From: Plumapathes pennacea
Lineage: Eukaryota > Cnidaria > Anthozoa > Antipatharia > Myriopathidae
Length of the DNA: 64,000 nt
Direction of reading: 5' to 3'
Assembly (NCBI GenBank): GCA_964036295.1
Contig: OZ038463.1
Location: 17,099,069 to 17,163,068 of the forward strand
Numbering within the stretch: position 1 is the stretch's first letter; each line of letters starts with the position of its first letter. The notes under the pieces were generated by a model. It had not been told where the DNA came from, did no database searches, and saw only the letters and a program-made list of their open reading frames with translations. Shown here one piece after another: positions 35,823-47,167 of this stretch. Made by a program: the position numbers and the translations under genes.

Positions 35823-36106
35823 TGTTACGGCTAATCCAGGAATTCAAGCGTCGCGCCAAGTCTTTTTGTTAATTAGTCGTTTTGTTTCGCTCTTTTGTTT
35901 TCAACTTTTAGTATGCAAATGCGAAAGTAAATATTGTACTGCAAGCGTATTTTCTTTCACTTTTCACCGGAGCTCAACGCGAGTAAGTACACTTCGTTTT
36001 TCCTTTTCCTGCTTTTTTGCGCAATCGTAACTGTATTATTTGCTGTTCTAGTTGAATCGTATCACGTATATCTTCGCAATGCCATTAAAGTGAAAAGTCT
36101 GGAACA
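35823..36106 (+). repeat. 5' LTR of the BEL/Pao element
   Basis: Begins TGTTACGGCTAATCCAGG, ends GTCTGGAACA, matching 55622-55905. TG...CA ends and length define it. The gag start lies only 24 bases downstream, leaving a short leader. Confidence 0.92.
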
Positions 36107-36129
36107 CAACATTCAATCGCGAAATTTGA

Positions 36130-37329
36130 ATGGAAGAAATGGCGACGAGTGCGGAGGAAGGAGTCAAATCTGAGAAAATTCTTGCATTGAAGAGGTCCCG
36201 TTCGGGAGTTGTTGGCAACCTGACTCGGACGTACAAAGATGTCGAGTCGCTGATGCTGAGCTACGAGAACAAGGACGCAGCAGTAAAGAAGAAAAAAGAT
36301 CTTGACGACAGATTTGAAAACTTTAAGCGCCTCAACGAAAATCTATTGGAATTGCTGGACGATCCAGAAGACCAAGAAGAAGCTCGCAACTATTTTGAGA
36401 ATCAGAACAAAGGTAAGATCGAATTTAACGAACACTTTGAAGGATGGATTAAAGCCGCTGAAGGTATTCCGCCAGAACCACGGCCGGGAATTCTTGAAGA
36501 AGAAAACAGCGAAACTAAATCCAGAAGTTCCAGGGGCTCCAGGAGTTCCAGGAGTTCAAGTAGTTCCTACCAGAGGATGAAAGAAGCACAGGCCAAGCAG
36601 GCGGTTGCAAAATTAAAGGCCATACAACTCAAAGTGGCTCAGGAACTAGAGCGTGAAGAATTGGAATTGAAACAAAAGCGCCATTCTATAGAATTGCAAA
36701 ATGAACTAGAACAGGCAGCCTTGGAAGCCAGAATTTGGGAAGAAACCGATAAGCTAATTTCTGGCGCGCGCGACCATTCTCCGAGTCGCATTCAACTAAA
36801 TCCAGAAGCGCCTGCGTGGCAGCCAGGAATCGCGAAACAAGAGAATAAAACGATCAGAGACCACGAACCAAATGAAAGAAACATTCTCGAAATGATTCTG
36901 CAGCAACAACAATATAACGAGAAGTTGGCCACCACCATCAAACAAGGGTTTGTTCTCCCGAAACCAGAGCTGACAGCCTTTAACGGCGATCCTCTTTATT
37001 ATTGGAACTTTATCCAGCTGTTCGAGAATGCCATTGAAGCGAACGCTTCCAACGACTGCGAGAAGTTAACGTACCTGTTGCAGTACTGTATTGGCAAAGC
37101 CAAAGATGTTATTCAAAACTGCGTCACTCTGGAACCATCAGAGGGATATCGCGAGGCCAGGAAGATGTTAGCAGAACGATTTGGAGAACCGTATGTAATT
37201 GCGATGGCCCACGTAAGAAAGGTGACAGAAGGCCAGCCGCTAAAGTCGACAGAGAGGAACACTGTTAGATTTCTCAGATACTTTGAGGAGCTGCGAAAAT
37301 ACTTTGAAAGCAATTGGCTATCTGGATGA
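36130..37329 (+). pseudogene. gag: BEL/Pao gag, N-terminal frame
   Basis: The 399-codon frame has a coiled-coil-rich, highly charged N-terminal half (about residues 1-210, with a serine-arginine patch RSSRGSRSSRSSSS). It then has the retrotransposon gag-like domain typical of BEL elements (DUF1759 type), including LPKPELTAFNGDPLYYWNFI and the following GKAKDVIQNC and EGYREARKMLAERFGEPYVI segments. The frame ends prematurely at 37329. The natural continuation is in another phase from about 37285, so one base has been gained or lost at roughly 37285-37300. Confidence 0.85.
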
Positions 37330-38040
37330 AGTCAACAGCGCGGACAACTTGAGGAAGATTGCAGAAAGGCTCCCCTTTCACCTGAAAGGCAAATGGTTGA
37401 CAAAATCAAGAAAGATCCGCAAGGCCGGAAGTAAACCAAGGATAAATCACCTGTCGGAGTTCGTGAAAGAGAGTGCAGAAGAAGCCAACGATCCAGTTTT
37501 TGGTAGCATTATGGAGACTTACAAGGAGGGCCCGAAGAGAGACAGGGTAGCAGTTCAGAGGCCGAATCAAGGAATTGCCACACCCAAAGTCACCACACTT
37601 ACGATGCACGGGGATTCAGATTCCAGAAACACTACGAGACCGATTACTTCGCACGCGAGGAAGAACGACCGCGGAGAAGCCTGCCCATCATGCAACGGAG
37701 CTCATGATCTGCTAGAATGCAGAGACTTTAGCAACAAATCACATCATGAACGCATCGAAGTCCTCCGCAAGAACAGGATCTGCGACAACTGTTTCCTGAA
37801 AGGACACTTCACTGTTGGGTGCGCCGAACGAGCTGCTTGCACAGTGGATGGTTGTAGAAGGAAGCACCAGACCATAATTCATGCCAGCTCCAATAATGCC
37901 GATGTCAGTGTAGAAAAGATAGATGTAAGCACCCAGTGTAACGTCATCGGGGCCGGAGGCACAAGTCGTGAAGTCACGGATGACGTCACAGCTAGCGAGA
38001 AGAGAGTTCTCCTTAAGATTGTACCAGTCAAGATCAGAGG
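37283..38040 (+). pseudogene. gag: BEL/Pao gag C-terminal part with zinc knuckles
   Basis: Continues gag in a shifted frame: AIGYLDEVNSADNLRKIAER, then a basic linker, then cysteine-histidine clusters CPSCNGAHDLLEC and CDNCFLKGHFTVGC followed by C..DGCRRKHQTIIH. These are the nucleocapsid-type zinc-binding motifs of BEL elements. The frame reaches the LINE insertion point at 38040; the next ~20 codons to 38101 are LINE sequence. Phase on the far side (51605 onward) is the same once the 15-bp target duplication is counted once. Confidence 0.85.
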
Positions 38041-38129
38041 GCGAGTCTCATGGCGAACGGTTGGGCATTTTTGTAGTCCGCCTTCATCTCCCCAATTCTG
38101 AATTTAAAAGGTAAGCCGAATCAATAAAC

Positions 38130-38390
38130 ATGAGTGGAACACCTTCGACCAACAACAGAAGGAAACGAAACGAAAGGGGAAGCTCTACAAGCTCCCCAGA
38201 ACTAGAGAAACCACCGGCGAAACTTGGTAAAACACGCGCCGAAGACGAAGCAGAAGCCAGTCACCACGAGGAACTCACCGAAGTGCCCGAGCTGACTGAT
38301 ATATGGAAAGCGCTCATCAAGATACAAGCGAACACTGACAAACTCCTTGAAGAAAACAAAGAGGCAAGATTTTTGTCCGAAAAACCATGA
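38130..38390 (+). pseudogene. LINE ORF1, truncated
   Basis: The 86-codon frame starts MSGTPSTNNRRKRNERGSS and ends in a coiled-coil-like DIWKALIKIQANTDKLLEEN segment, typical of the start of L1/Tx1 ORF1 proteins (RNA-binding chaperones). The remaining ~400 bp before ORF2 do not continue it, so most of ORF1 is missing by deletion, or this is a naturally very short ORF1. Confidence 0.6.
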
Positions 38391-38795
38391 ATCAGCCCCC
38401 AATGCGCATTTTCAGCCCTTATGATCTTAATTAACGCTACTTTCTTACGAGACAAGCCCCGTCGAAGCCATCATAACGGCATACCGCAAGATCGTGAATT
38501 CTGCCTTTTGTTTTCCCGCGCGATAAATTCCATCTCGCTAACACATTTGGGGAATTGTAGAAGAGAGCAATTACGATCCATTTGCCTTTCGCACATTTTT
38601 GGCATTCTCTTCTATACACAACCTTAATTGTTAAGGTTTTATCATGTGCAAATTCCGTCAACATTGTTTGTGGTCCCGTATTATGTGTATGTGTTACGTC
38701 TTACTTTTTGCAGGCTTTTTTCTGAAACTAAGCTGGAACAGTCTAATAGTCGGCTTTGCAATGCGTGGCTTCAGTGCACCTGAAAAACTCCCAGT

Positions 38796-39631
38796 ATGAC
38801 GCTAAACGCCCTATCTCTGAATATTAGAGGTCTCAACAACCAAGTTAAAAGAAGAAAATTGTTCAGGTGGCTTCACCAAGGCAAGTATGACATTATTTTT
38901 CTGCAAGAAACCTACAGCGATGAAAGCATAGAAAATTTATGGCGAAATGAGTGGGGAGGTTCCATCCTGTTTTCTCACGGTTCTAAACACAGTAGAGGCG
39001 TTATGACCTTATTTAAGCCGACCTTAGATGTGATTTCCATCAACAGTATCACAGATAAAAATGGCAGATCACTGATTGTTAGTGCAACCGTCAACCAAGA
39101 AGAATTATGCCTGGTTAACATCTATGCACCAAATGACCAAAATCAACAAATCATTTTTTTAAACCAGCTGCTACCAACCCTACGACAATTCTCCGCCCAT
39201 AAAACCCTGATTGGTGGAGATTTCAACTGTCCTCTCTCAGCTATTGATAAATTTGGCGGAAAGAGCGTAGAAAGTAAAAAAAACGTCATTCAAGCGATTC
39301 AAAATCTTTGCAAAACTCTCGATCTAGTCGATGTTTGGCGAAAACAACATCAAGCGGAAGTAAGATTCACCTGGAATGATAGCTCGGGAAAAATAAAATG
39401 TAGATTAGACTATTGGCTAATTTCAAAACAGCTTTTACACGCTGTACAAGGTTCCGATATAAAAGCATATTATGATTCAGACCACTGTCCCATAATGATC
39501 AAAATTAGACACGAAGAATTAAAGGAGAACAGAGGACCAGGATTTTGGAAGTTCAACAACTCACTTTTGGAAGATAACGATTTTGTCACTAAGTTATGCT
39601 TCATTATAAGATATGCCATAGAAAAGCACAA
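38796..39631 (+). pseudogene. LINE ORF2, endonuclease part (interrupted)
   Basis: From ATG 38796 the frame gives an AP-type endonuclease: LNIRGLNNQVKRRKL (N of the first motif), IIFLQETYSDES (catalytic E), HSRGVMTLF, ...LVNIYAPND, LIGGDFNCPLS (GDFN), VDVWRKQH, RFTWNDSSGKIKCRLDYWLI, and SDHCPIMIK (the SDH motif). All key residues are present. The frame is cut at 39631 by the TIR element; the last few residues up to the stop at 39668 are encoded by the inserted terminal repeat. The rest of ORF2 resumes at 47168. Confidence 0.9.
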
Positions 39632-39667
39632 AAGGCGTTCCAAAGTAATTTCGATTTTTCCAAAGTA
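39632..39667 (+). repeat. Left terminal inverted repeat
   Basis: 36 bp, identical to the reverse complement of 47128-47163. Holds two TTCCAAAGTA motifs. Confidence 0.9.
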
Positions 39668-40147
39668 GGCTATTTCACAGTTATTCCGTCAATATCGACC
39701 ACTTTTCAAGATGTTGGATAAAACAGTCCGTCAAAAACAGACATTCAAGCATTCTTAAAAGTTTGAGGTCTGTTTGTATGTAAAAACGGACTGATTTGAC
39801 GAAATCGTCAACATTTTTGCTAGCTGAAAGCAGTCAGTTTTGGAGGCACCAATATTATCAAGCACAACAGTAGTTTAAATACATCACTTTATTGTCAAGT
39901 CAAAATTCAGAGCAAAGTTCTTCTAAAAATCTACCCCAAAAACCTGCATTCTGTTGAGCAGTACAATTTAATATTATTTTTCGGCAGCGAAAGGCTGGAT
40001 TTTGGGGGTATTAACTCGCAGTCCACTCATCACAAACCTTTTGCTAGGATATTACGTCAGATTGACTGCTTTACTCCGTGTGGTTTGCGCACTTATGTTT
40101 TTGCCCATAAGTGGTCACCAAAAACGACCATCATTTTGCCTACATTA

Positions 40148-41300
40148 GGTCTGGCGAACTTCTAAGCGCCAAATTACGTTTAATAGACTTCTAAATTCGA
40201 AATTACGTCGGACGGACTTTGAGTTACAAAAGACGTCCGATGCACTTTCAAATCCCACTTCTTGTCGGACTTATAAATCCAAACTTACGTCCGACGGATT
40301 TCATGTTCTAATTTACGTCGGACGGACTTCTAAATGCCAAATTACGTCTGACGGATTTCATGTTCTAATTTACGTCGGACGGACTTCTAAGTGCCAAATT
40401 ACGTCCGACGGACTTCATGCTCTAATTTACGTCGGACGGACTTCTAAGTGCCAAATTACGTCCGACGGACTTCTAAATGCCAAATTACGTCCGACGGACT
40501 TCATGTTCTAATTTACGTCGGACGGATTTCTAAATGCCAAATTACGTCTGACGGACTTCATGTTCTAATTTACGTCGGACGGACTTCTAAATGCCAAATT
40601 ACGTCCGACGGACTTCATGCTCTAATTTACGTCGGACGGACTTCTAAATGCCAAATTACGTCTGACGGACTTCATGTTCTAATTTACGTCGGACGGACTT
40701 CTAAATGCCAAATTACGTCGGACGGACTTCATGCTCTAAATTACGTCGGACGGACTTCTAAGTCCTGCATTACGTCCGACGGACTTCATGTTCTAATTAC
40801 GTCGGACGGACTTCTAAGTGCCAAATTACGTCCGACGGACTTCATGCTCTAATTTACGTCGGACGGACTTCTAAATGCCAAGTTACGTCTGACGGACTTC
40901 ATGTTCTAATTTACGTCGGACGGACTTCTAAATGCCAAATTACGTCCGACGAACTTCATGCTCTAATTTACGTCGGACGGACTTCTAAGTCCTAAATTAC
41001 GTCCGACGGACTTCTAAGTCCTACATTACGTCCGACGGACTTCATGCTCTTATTTACGTCCATCAGAATTCTAACTTAGAAGTGCTAAGTCCCAAATTAC
41101 GTCCGACGGACATTATGTTCTAATTTACATCTGACGGACTACATTTTGTGCTCCAAAGTACGTCTTACGAACTTCCAAGTCCAAAGTTACGTCTGACGTA
41201 TTTCTAGGTCCCAAATTACGTCTGAAGGACTTCTGACCCCAATTTACGTCTGACGGACTTTTAAGTCAGTCCCAAATTACGTTTGATAATCTTCTAAGTC
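40148..41300 (+). repeat. Array A: ~57-bp dimeric satellite
   Basis: About twenty dimers made of a ~29-bp unit (ACGTCGGACGGACTTCTAAR) and a ~28-bp unit (ACGTCCGACGGACTTCATGY). Both share RACGGACTT; the central base pair alternates between CGGAC and CCGAC. Units become degenerate at both edges. The 134-codon frame at 40448-40852 is a translation of the array and not a gene. Confidence 0.93.
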
Positions 41301-41374
41301 GTAAATTGCATCCAGTGGATTCTAAGGTCTCATTACGGTATCACCGCACCCCTCCCCGCCCCCCACTCTCCCCT

Positions 41375-41391
41375 GGGGGGGGGGGGGGGGG
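41375..41391. repeat. G homopolymer
   Basis: Seventeen G in a row next to a C-rich stretch at the right border of array A. Likely to be misread in sequencing. Confidence 0.85.
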
Positions 41392-43508
41392 TGATACCCG
41401 ATATAAAACACACTGAAGTCTAAAATCAAGTGCTTAGTGTACTTTAGACCTGAGCCCTGCGTGATAAGACTCGACAGGACTCACACTTCAAGCGCCGTGC
41501 TGCTGCTGTGTGAAAATGAACTCGACATTTGGCACGGCGTGCTCTACGGCAGGCCGGCTCAATTCATAAACTATGAACTACAAAATGTATTTGGCCGTAG
41601 CACGTATGAAACAACTGCCTGCAGTGGCACGACGTTTGAGAATGGGGCTTATAGGCCTGAGGAAGCCGTTCTGGCAATACTACCATTCCTTGTTTAGCTG
41701 TTATATAAATTGCAAACAGTAATAACATCGAACGTATGATCGGTTCGAAGACAAACGAATACGTACACTAATAGCACTTTCCCACCTATCTTTCTTCATC
41801 TCCAATCTTGTGCTCGCCGAAACCCGCTGTATGAGGATTACAAGTACTTCAACTTGGAGCCAGCAGTATCATACCCTGCGAGCAGAACCTTCTTCACTCT
41901 CTGCCAGCAGGGTAGCAGTATCACAGTTCGATCTTGAATGACTTGATATCCTGGAAGTCCCTTGTTATACTTTGGCTAGAGATAAACATCACAAAAGTAG
42001 ACTTGAGAACGTGACTCTGAAGAACATACAATTCCTTGGTACCAAAAAGCAAAGGAAAGATCGAGATAATACAAGTAAACGTACCTTGAATCGATTCCAG
42101 CCATCGGACGTGAAAAAGCCGTTTAGTTTAGAAAATGTCCGCCAAAACGTGAAGCTCTCATTGGCTTACGCGTGACATGTGACCTTTGAAGTAGTTCCCA
42201 GTCAAGACCGGGCGATATTTGAACCAACGGTTATTTCTACGATCAAAGTCCATCGAGAAGGAGGCGCTCCGTTAAAGTTTTGGTGTATTGCTGTTTAACG
42301 ATGTAACCTAAATGGATAGAAGTGAACAGAATCGTGATACATTCTTGTGGCGAAGATACTGCCGATCCGCTATTTGAAGCATTGTGTTGTGTTCGAACGG
42401 AGAAGAAGACAACGTGGCGGATTATAGAGGAAGCTTACACGTCGGTTAGAAGGAAGCAGACGTTTCAAGGACGGCTCTTGAAAGTACAGCTGATGTTTGT
42501 TAGGTAAGTACTTGTAAATGATTTTTACTTATACGATTTGCATAGCGAAGTGCCAAGGCACTGGACGAAATATACATTTATTGTACGTATGCTTGAGTTA
42601 GTTTGAGCCGTTTTGCCCCTCAACGCTTTGGATGACTTCGAATGTTGCTGAAACGAGCGAACGCTTCGGTTGACTTGTTGTTGAAATGAGCAACCGCTTC
42701 GAATACTGCAACTCTCAAGGGGATCGATAGGGAATATGTCAGAATATTAAAGGTCCGAGCATGAATCAGGCTAGTTGTTACAGTGAGATTATTTCAAAGT
42801 TCCACTGTGGGAATGTTCTTACAGCGTTGTGTTGGCATTTTGGTTCACAGTTTTGAAAAGCCATACATACAGCAGCTCATGTGTTGAAACACCCGGACAA
42901 ATATCAAGTCTTTAATATCTTGCCAATCTGTAGTTGTCTGTTCAGTCCACCTTGAGATTTAAAACCAGCCTAACAAAATATATTCTGACTGAGGATGTGG
43001 GTGTGTGAAAGCTGGATGCCATAACAAATTAAAGGTGAAATGTTGAGTGCTCTTTGACAGGTCAAGTCTTGCTCCAACTTGCACTCGAAATGTCAGCTTT
43101 TAAATTCCAGCTTTCACACATCACCATTTTCTCGATTGGTCATACTGTACAGTCAAACCTCTATTAAGTGGTCAACCTTGGGAATAGCCAACTGTCTGCT
43201 AATAGAGGTCAAGTTCACAGTATAAAAAGTATGGGGAGTGATTTCTGGGACTGTGATAAGTGACTGCTGAAAAGAGGGCCAAATAAGACTGTATATACTG
43301 TAAAATTGACCAATCTTGATGTGAACAATGACATCTTATTGTACCGTATATGTGCAATACATGTATCATGTGTCATGTATCATTATATGGTTGTTGTGTT
43401 GGTGGTTATTGTGTCATGTATCATTATATATGCAGTACATGTATCATGTGCCATTATATGGTTGTTATCTGTGTTAATAAACATCCCTGGTTGGTAATTT
43501 TCCTTAAG

Positions 43509-45093
43509 GATGTGAAGTTGGATGGAGCAGACTTTGCCCTCTTTTTACAAAGGCTCAAAAACAAGCAGGATGGGCAGGTTGCAGGGCCCTCAACTGAAGC
43601 TGAGGGATTCGATGACAAGATTTCATGTGGTGAGAATGTAATCACCATAATCAGGCAGGAAAGCCGACAACTTTCCAGAGGAAATGTAGCATTCTTTGCT
43701 GAGAGTGGAGGGTGTGCATTGTCAGTTTTTACCCTGGATGTTATGGAGGTAAGAATGCAAGGTAATGCCATGCATGTATGGATAATGGGAAATGACAGAA
43801 CATTCATGCTTTAATTATCAGGGTGCACTGAAAGAGAAAATAGTGTTTGTAGAGATATACACTCTTGTCACAACCAAAAACAATTCAAGGGTTTACCTGC
43901 TTTGTATTCTCAAACTCGTAACATTTGGCCAGCAATTCAGGAGAAGAGGGAAGAGAGGTTGTATGTTTTAAAATAAAAAAAAAATGGCCCAGCTGTTAGT
44001 CCTCTCATCCCCAAATTGCAAACTAGTTGTTGAAATATTGGTATGGTTTATGTTTTGTGTGCTAAGTGTATTTACCTTTCTTAACTTTTAGGATTTGGTC
44101 AGGCAAGTGGAGGAAGTGGTGGAGTCAACTAAGAAAATAAACTTCACCCTGAGGAATCGTTTCAACTGTTTTTTTTTGGCGACGTGGCCAAGGCATTCGA
44201 AGTCATTGCTGTAGTGAAGAGAAGTGGTGCCACACCAAAAGTTGAGTACGTTCACGTACCAGTAACAGCTGATTCTGGTAAGAAATCCAAATTTATAATA
44301 TATTTGGAGAATACCTTAACATGCATGCTTATAACTTCTTTGGATATTTCATCCCCTGAACTGCCCACTGTGTTCCATACAGTGTACAGTACCTTTAACA
44401 ACCCATTTTCTTTTTCTCTTGCTTGCTGCTCTGCTTGGCTTTTGAATGTTGTACATTGTCCAAATAAACTGGGTAATAACATGAGCATTTTTCAACAGAT
44501 TGAATTCCAAGCAGGCTTTTGACCCTCTCAACTTCGTATTCTTATGACCTTGTTTTGTTCTAACCAGGGAGCTCACAAGGAATGCAGGAATCCATATGGG
44601 CTTTTGTGGTGGCACATTTCTCTTTCTCTGGGAGTATTCTCCTGGAGCAAGTGAACTTTGCCACCACGGAAAGCAAGGCCAACTTTTTTACAGTGCTAGC
44701 ATTACAATCCCTGGCAGTGTGGATGTGGATTGTTGGGCACTTCAGCAAAGTGGGAGACACTTTGCTGGATGTTGGCTCGGAGAATGGTAAGATAAATTGT
44801 TATAAATGCTTTCTACGTGTGAACGCTTTGTAATTGAATGATTATCACTGAAGCTACATGTACAGTACGTGATAAAAATATCACAAATGTTCTGTCACCT
44901 TACAGATTGCAACGCTTAAACTTTTGCTTTTTTTGTAAATTGATTTTATTCTTGATCTTACTTTGTAGGTGTCGTGTCTGCTGCGTCAGTGTTATCGGAA
45001 AGGAACTGCGTGGCAGTCGTCAAGCCGCATAAGACGTCTGCCGTCAGTGAAGAGATCCAGAAGACGTTAAAGAACAGGTCAAGAAAGCTTTAG
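43509..45093 (+). CDS. Spliced gene with a C-terminal methyltransferase-like motif
   Basis: Four exons fit: 43509-43748, 44092-44277, 44568-44786, 44969-45093 (stop TAG), all with GT-AG borders and compatible phases. The last two encode WMWIVGHFSKVGDTLLDVGS, then ENGVVSAASVLSERNCVAVV and a basic tail. This fits the pattern 'fs..GD.vLD...G.Gt...AA..lgRn.v.v' at the C-terminus of beta-class N4-cytosine/N6-adenine DNA methyltransferases (motifs X and I, SAM binding). The GSGT residues are changed to GSEN, and I see no DPPY/DPPW motif IV, so activity is doubtful. Exon 2 needs one extra T in the nine-T run at 44169-44177 for the phases to work. The start is unresolved; a candidate exon 42322-42503 (donor AG|GTAAGT) is in the wrong phase. 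A different SAM-dependent family (for example DOT1-like) is possible. Confidence 0.45.
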
Positions 45094-45239
45094 TAGCTTT
45101 TAATGCATGACATTAGGTCCGCCACGGAATTCTGTGTGACATAATATCTCCATTCTTACTCCCGAACCAATTTTTTGCCTTAAAACGAACGGGAACGCCT
45201 GCAATGCAGGCTAGACTTTAGTCCTTAGATTTTACATGT

Positions 45240-46870
45240 AGATTACGTCCGACGGACTTAAATTTTCAACTGGACGATATTTGGTCATTTTGGCGGACCT
45301 TAGATTTGAATTACGTCCGACGGACTTGGAGATTTTCTTAACTAATACAGTGTGTGTTATGACGGACTTTTGTGATTACGTCCGACGGACTTAGATTTTC
45401 AAGTGGACGATATTTGGTCATTTTGGCGGACCTTAGGTTTGAATTACGTCCGACGGACTTGGAGATTTTCTTGTCTAATACAGTGTGTGTTATGACGGAC
45501 TTTTGTGATTACGTCCGACGGACTTAGATTTTCAAGTGAACGATATCTGGTCATTTTGGCGGACCTTACGTTTGAATTACGTCCGACGGACTTGGAGATT
45601 TTCTTGTCTAATACTGTGTGTGTTATGACGGACTTTTGTGATTACGTCCGACGGACTTAGATTTTCAAGTGGACGATATTTGGTCATTTTGGCGGATCTT
45701 AGATTTGAATTACGTCCGACGGACTGGCAGATTTTCTTGTCTAATACAGTGTGTTTTGGCGGACTTTTGTGATTACGTCCGACGGACTTAGATTTTCAAG
45801 TGGATGATATTTGGTCATTTTGGCGGACCTTAGATTTGAGTTACGTCCGACGTACTTGAAGATTTTCTTGTCTAATACAGTGTGTTAGGACAGACTTTTG
45901 TGATTACGTCCGACGGACTTAGATTTTCAAGTGGATGATATTTGGTCATTTTGGCGGACCTTAGAATTGAATTACGTCCGACGGACTGGCAGATTTTCTT
46001 GTCTAATACAGTGTGTGTTTGGCGGACTTTTTTGATTACGTCCGACGGACTTTGATTTTCAAGTGGACCATCTTTGGTCATTTTGGCGGACCTTAGATTT
46101 AAATTACGTCCGACGGACTTGGAGATTTTCTTGTCTAATACAGTGTGTTGTGACGGACTTTTGTGATTACGTCCGACGGACTTAGATTTTCAAGTGGACG
46201 ATATTTGGTCATTTTGGCGGACCTTAGATGTGAATTACGTCCGACGGACTTGGAGATTTTCTTGTCTAATACAGTGTGTGTTTTGACGGACTTTTGTGAT
46301 TACGTCCGACGGACTTAGATTTTCAAATGGATGATATTTGGTCATTTTGGCGGACCTTAGGTTTGAATTACGTCCGACGGACTGGCAGATTTTCTTGTCT
46401 AATACAGTGTGTGCTTTGGCGGACTTTTGTGATTACGTCCGACGGACTTAGATTTTCAACTGGACGATATTTGGTCATTTTGGCGGACCTTAGGTTTGAA
46501 TTACGTCCGACGGACTTGGAGATTTTCTTGTCTAATACAGTGTTTTGGCGGACTTTTGTGATTACGTCCGACGGACTTAGATTTTCAAGTGGACGATATT
46601 TGGTCATTTTGGCGGACCTTAGGTTTGAATTACGTCCGACGGACTTGGAGATTTTCTTGTCTAATACAGTGTTTTGGCGGACTTTTGTGATTACGTCCGA
46701 CGGACTTAGATTTTCAAGTGGATGATATTTGGTCATTTTGGCGGACCTTAGGTTTGAATTACGTCCGACGGCCTTTTGTGATTACGTCCAACGGACTTAG
46801 ATTTTTAAGTGGACGATATTTGGTTGTTTTGGCGGACCTTAGATTTGAGTTACGTCCGACGTACTTGAAG
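45240..46870 (+). repeat. Array B: ~133-bp satellite
   Basis: About twelve units, each with two copies of ACGTCCGACGGACTT, separated by TTTTCAAGTGGACGATATTT, GGTCATTTTGGCGGACCTTA and TTTTCTTGTCTAATACAGTG. Spacing between equivalent points is about 133 bp, with shorter variants toward the right. It shares only the GTCCGACGGAC core with array A. Frames at 46327-46725 and 46368-46736 are artefacts of the array. Confidence 0.93.
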
Positions 46871-47127
46871 ATTTTCTTGTCAACATAGTGTGTATTTTGA
46901 CATGTTAAAGCAATAAACAATGTTTCATTTCGAAGGCTTGTGTGAGTGAGTCTGGCGACCTTCTGCTTTCCCCCCTATATCCTTTCCAAAACACATACAT
47001 TTTGGAGACCTGCTTTTTATGGTCCGTCAAAAACAGCAGTCCTAACACTTCTTCATCTCATCCCTATTCTTTTTGCTGAAAACAGCCCTTTTTGACGTAA
47101 AAACCCCGAACGTTGGCCAGAGAATTT

Positions 47128-47163
47128 TACTTTGGAAAAATCGAAATTACTTTGGAACGCCTT
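47128..47163 (-). repeat. Right terminal inverted repeat
   Basis: 36 bp, reverse complement of 39632-39667. Followed by ACAAA, matching the left flank. Confidence 0.9.
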
Positions 47164-47167
47164 ACAA

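Larger units (their letters stand above)
39632..47163. mobile_element. 7.5-kb TIR element with two subterminal satellite arrays and a methyltransferase-like gene
   Basis: Perfect inverted termini of about 36 bp (39632-39667 and 47128-47163) start AAGGCGTTCCAAAGTAATTT. They contain TTCCAAAGTA twice, 11 bases apart, a possible double transposase site. Direct ACAA(A) lies on both sides (39628-39631 and 47164-47167), and the interrupted LINE ORF2 is in the same phase on both sides. Order inside: ~500 bp, array A (40148-41300), ~3.9 kb of unique DNA with a spliced gene, array B (45240-46870), ~260 bp. GTCCGTCAAAAACAG also occurs in direct orientation near both ends (39726-39740, 47022-47036). No known transposase is seen, so it is either non-autonomous or uses an unfamiliar enzyme. 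I cannot place it in a superfamily. Confidence 0.85.

Noticed and set aside
40448-40852. 134-codon repetitive protein frame
   Set aside because: It is a translation of satellite array A; it exists because the 57-bp dimer is divisible by three.
42322-42503. First exon of the methyltransferase-like gene
   Set aside because: It has an ATG and a good donor (AG|GTAAGT), but its phase does not join exon 43509-43748, so I left it out of the gene model.
46327-46736. Repetitive frames on both strands of 122-132 codons
   Set aside because: They follow the unit of array B and have no start context or splice sites.
40148-46870. CRISPR-like arrangement of repeats
   Set aside because: The 'spacers' are themselves repeated, the setting is eukaryotic and there are no cas genes; these are satellite arrays.
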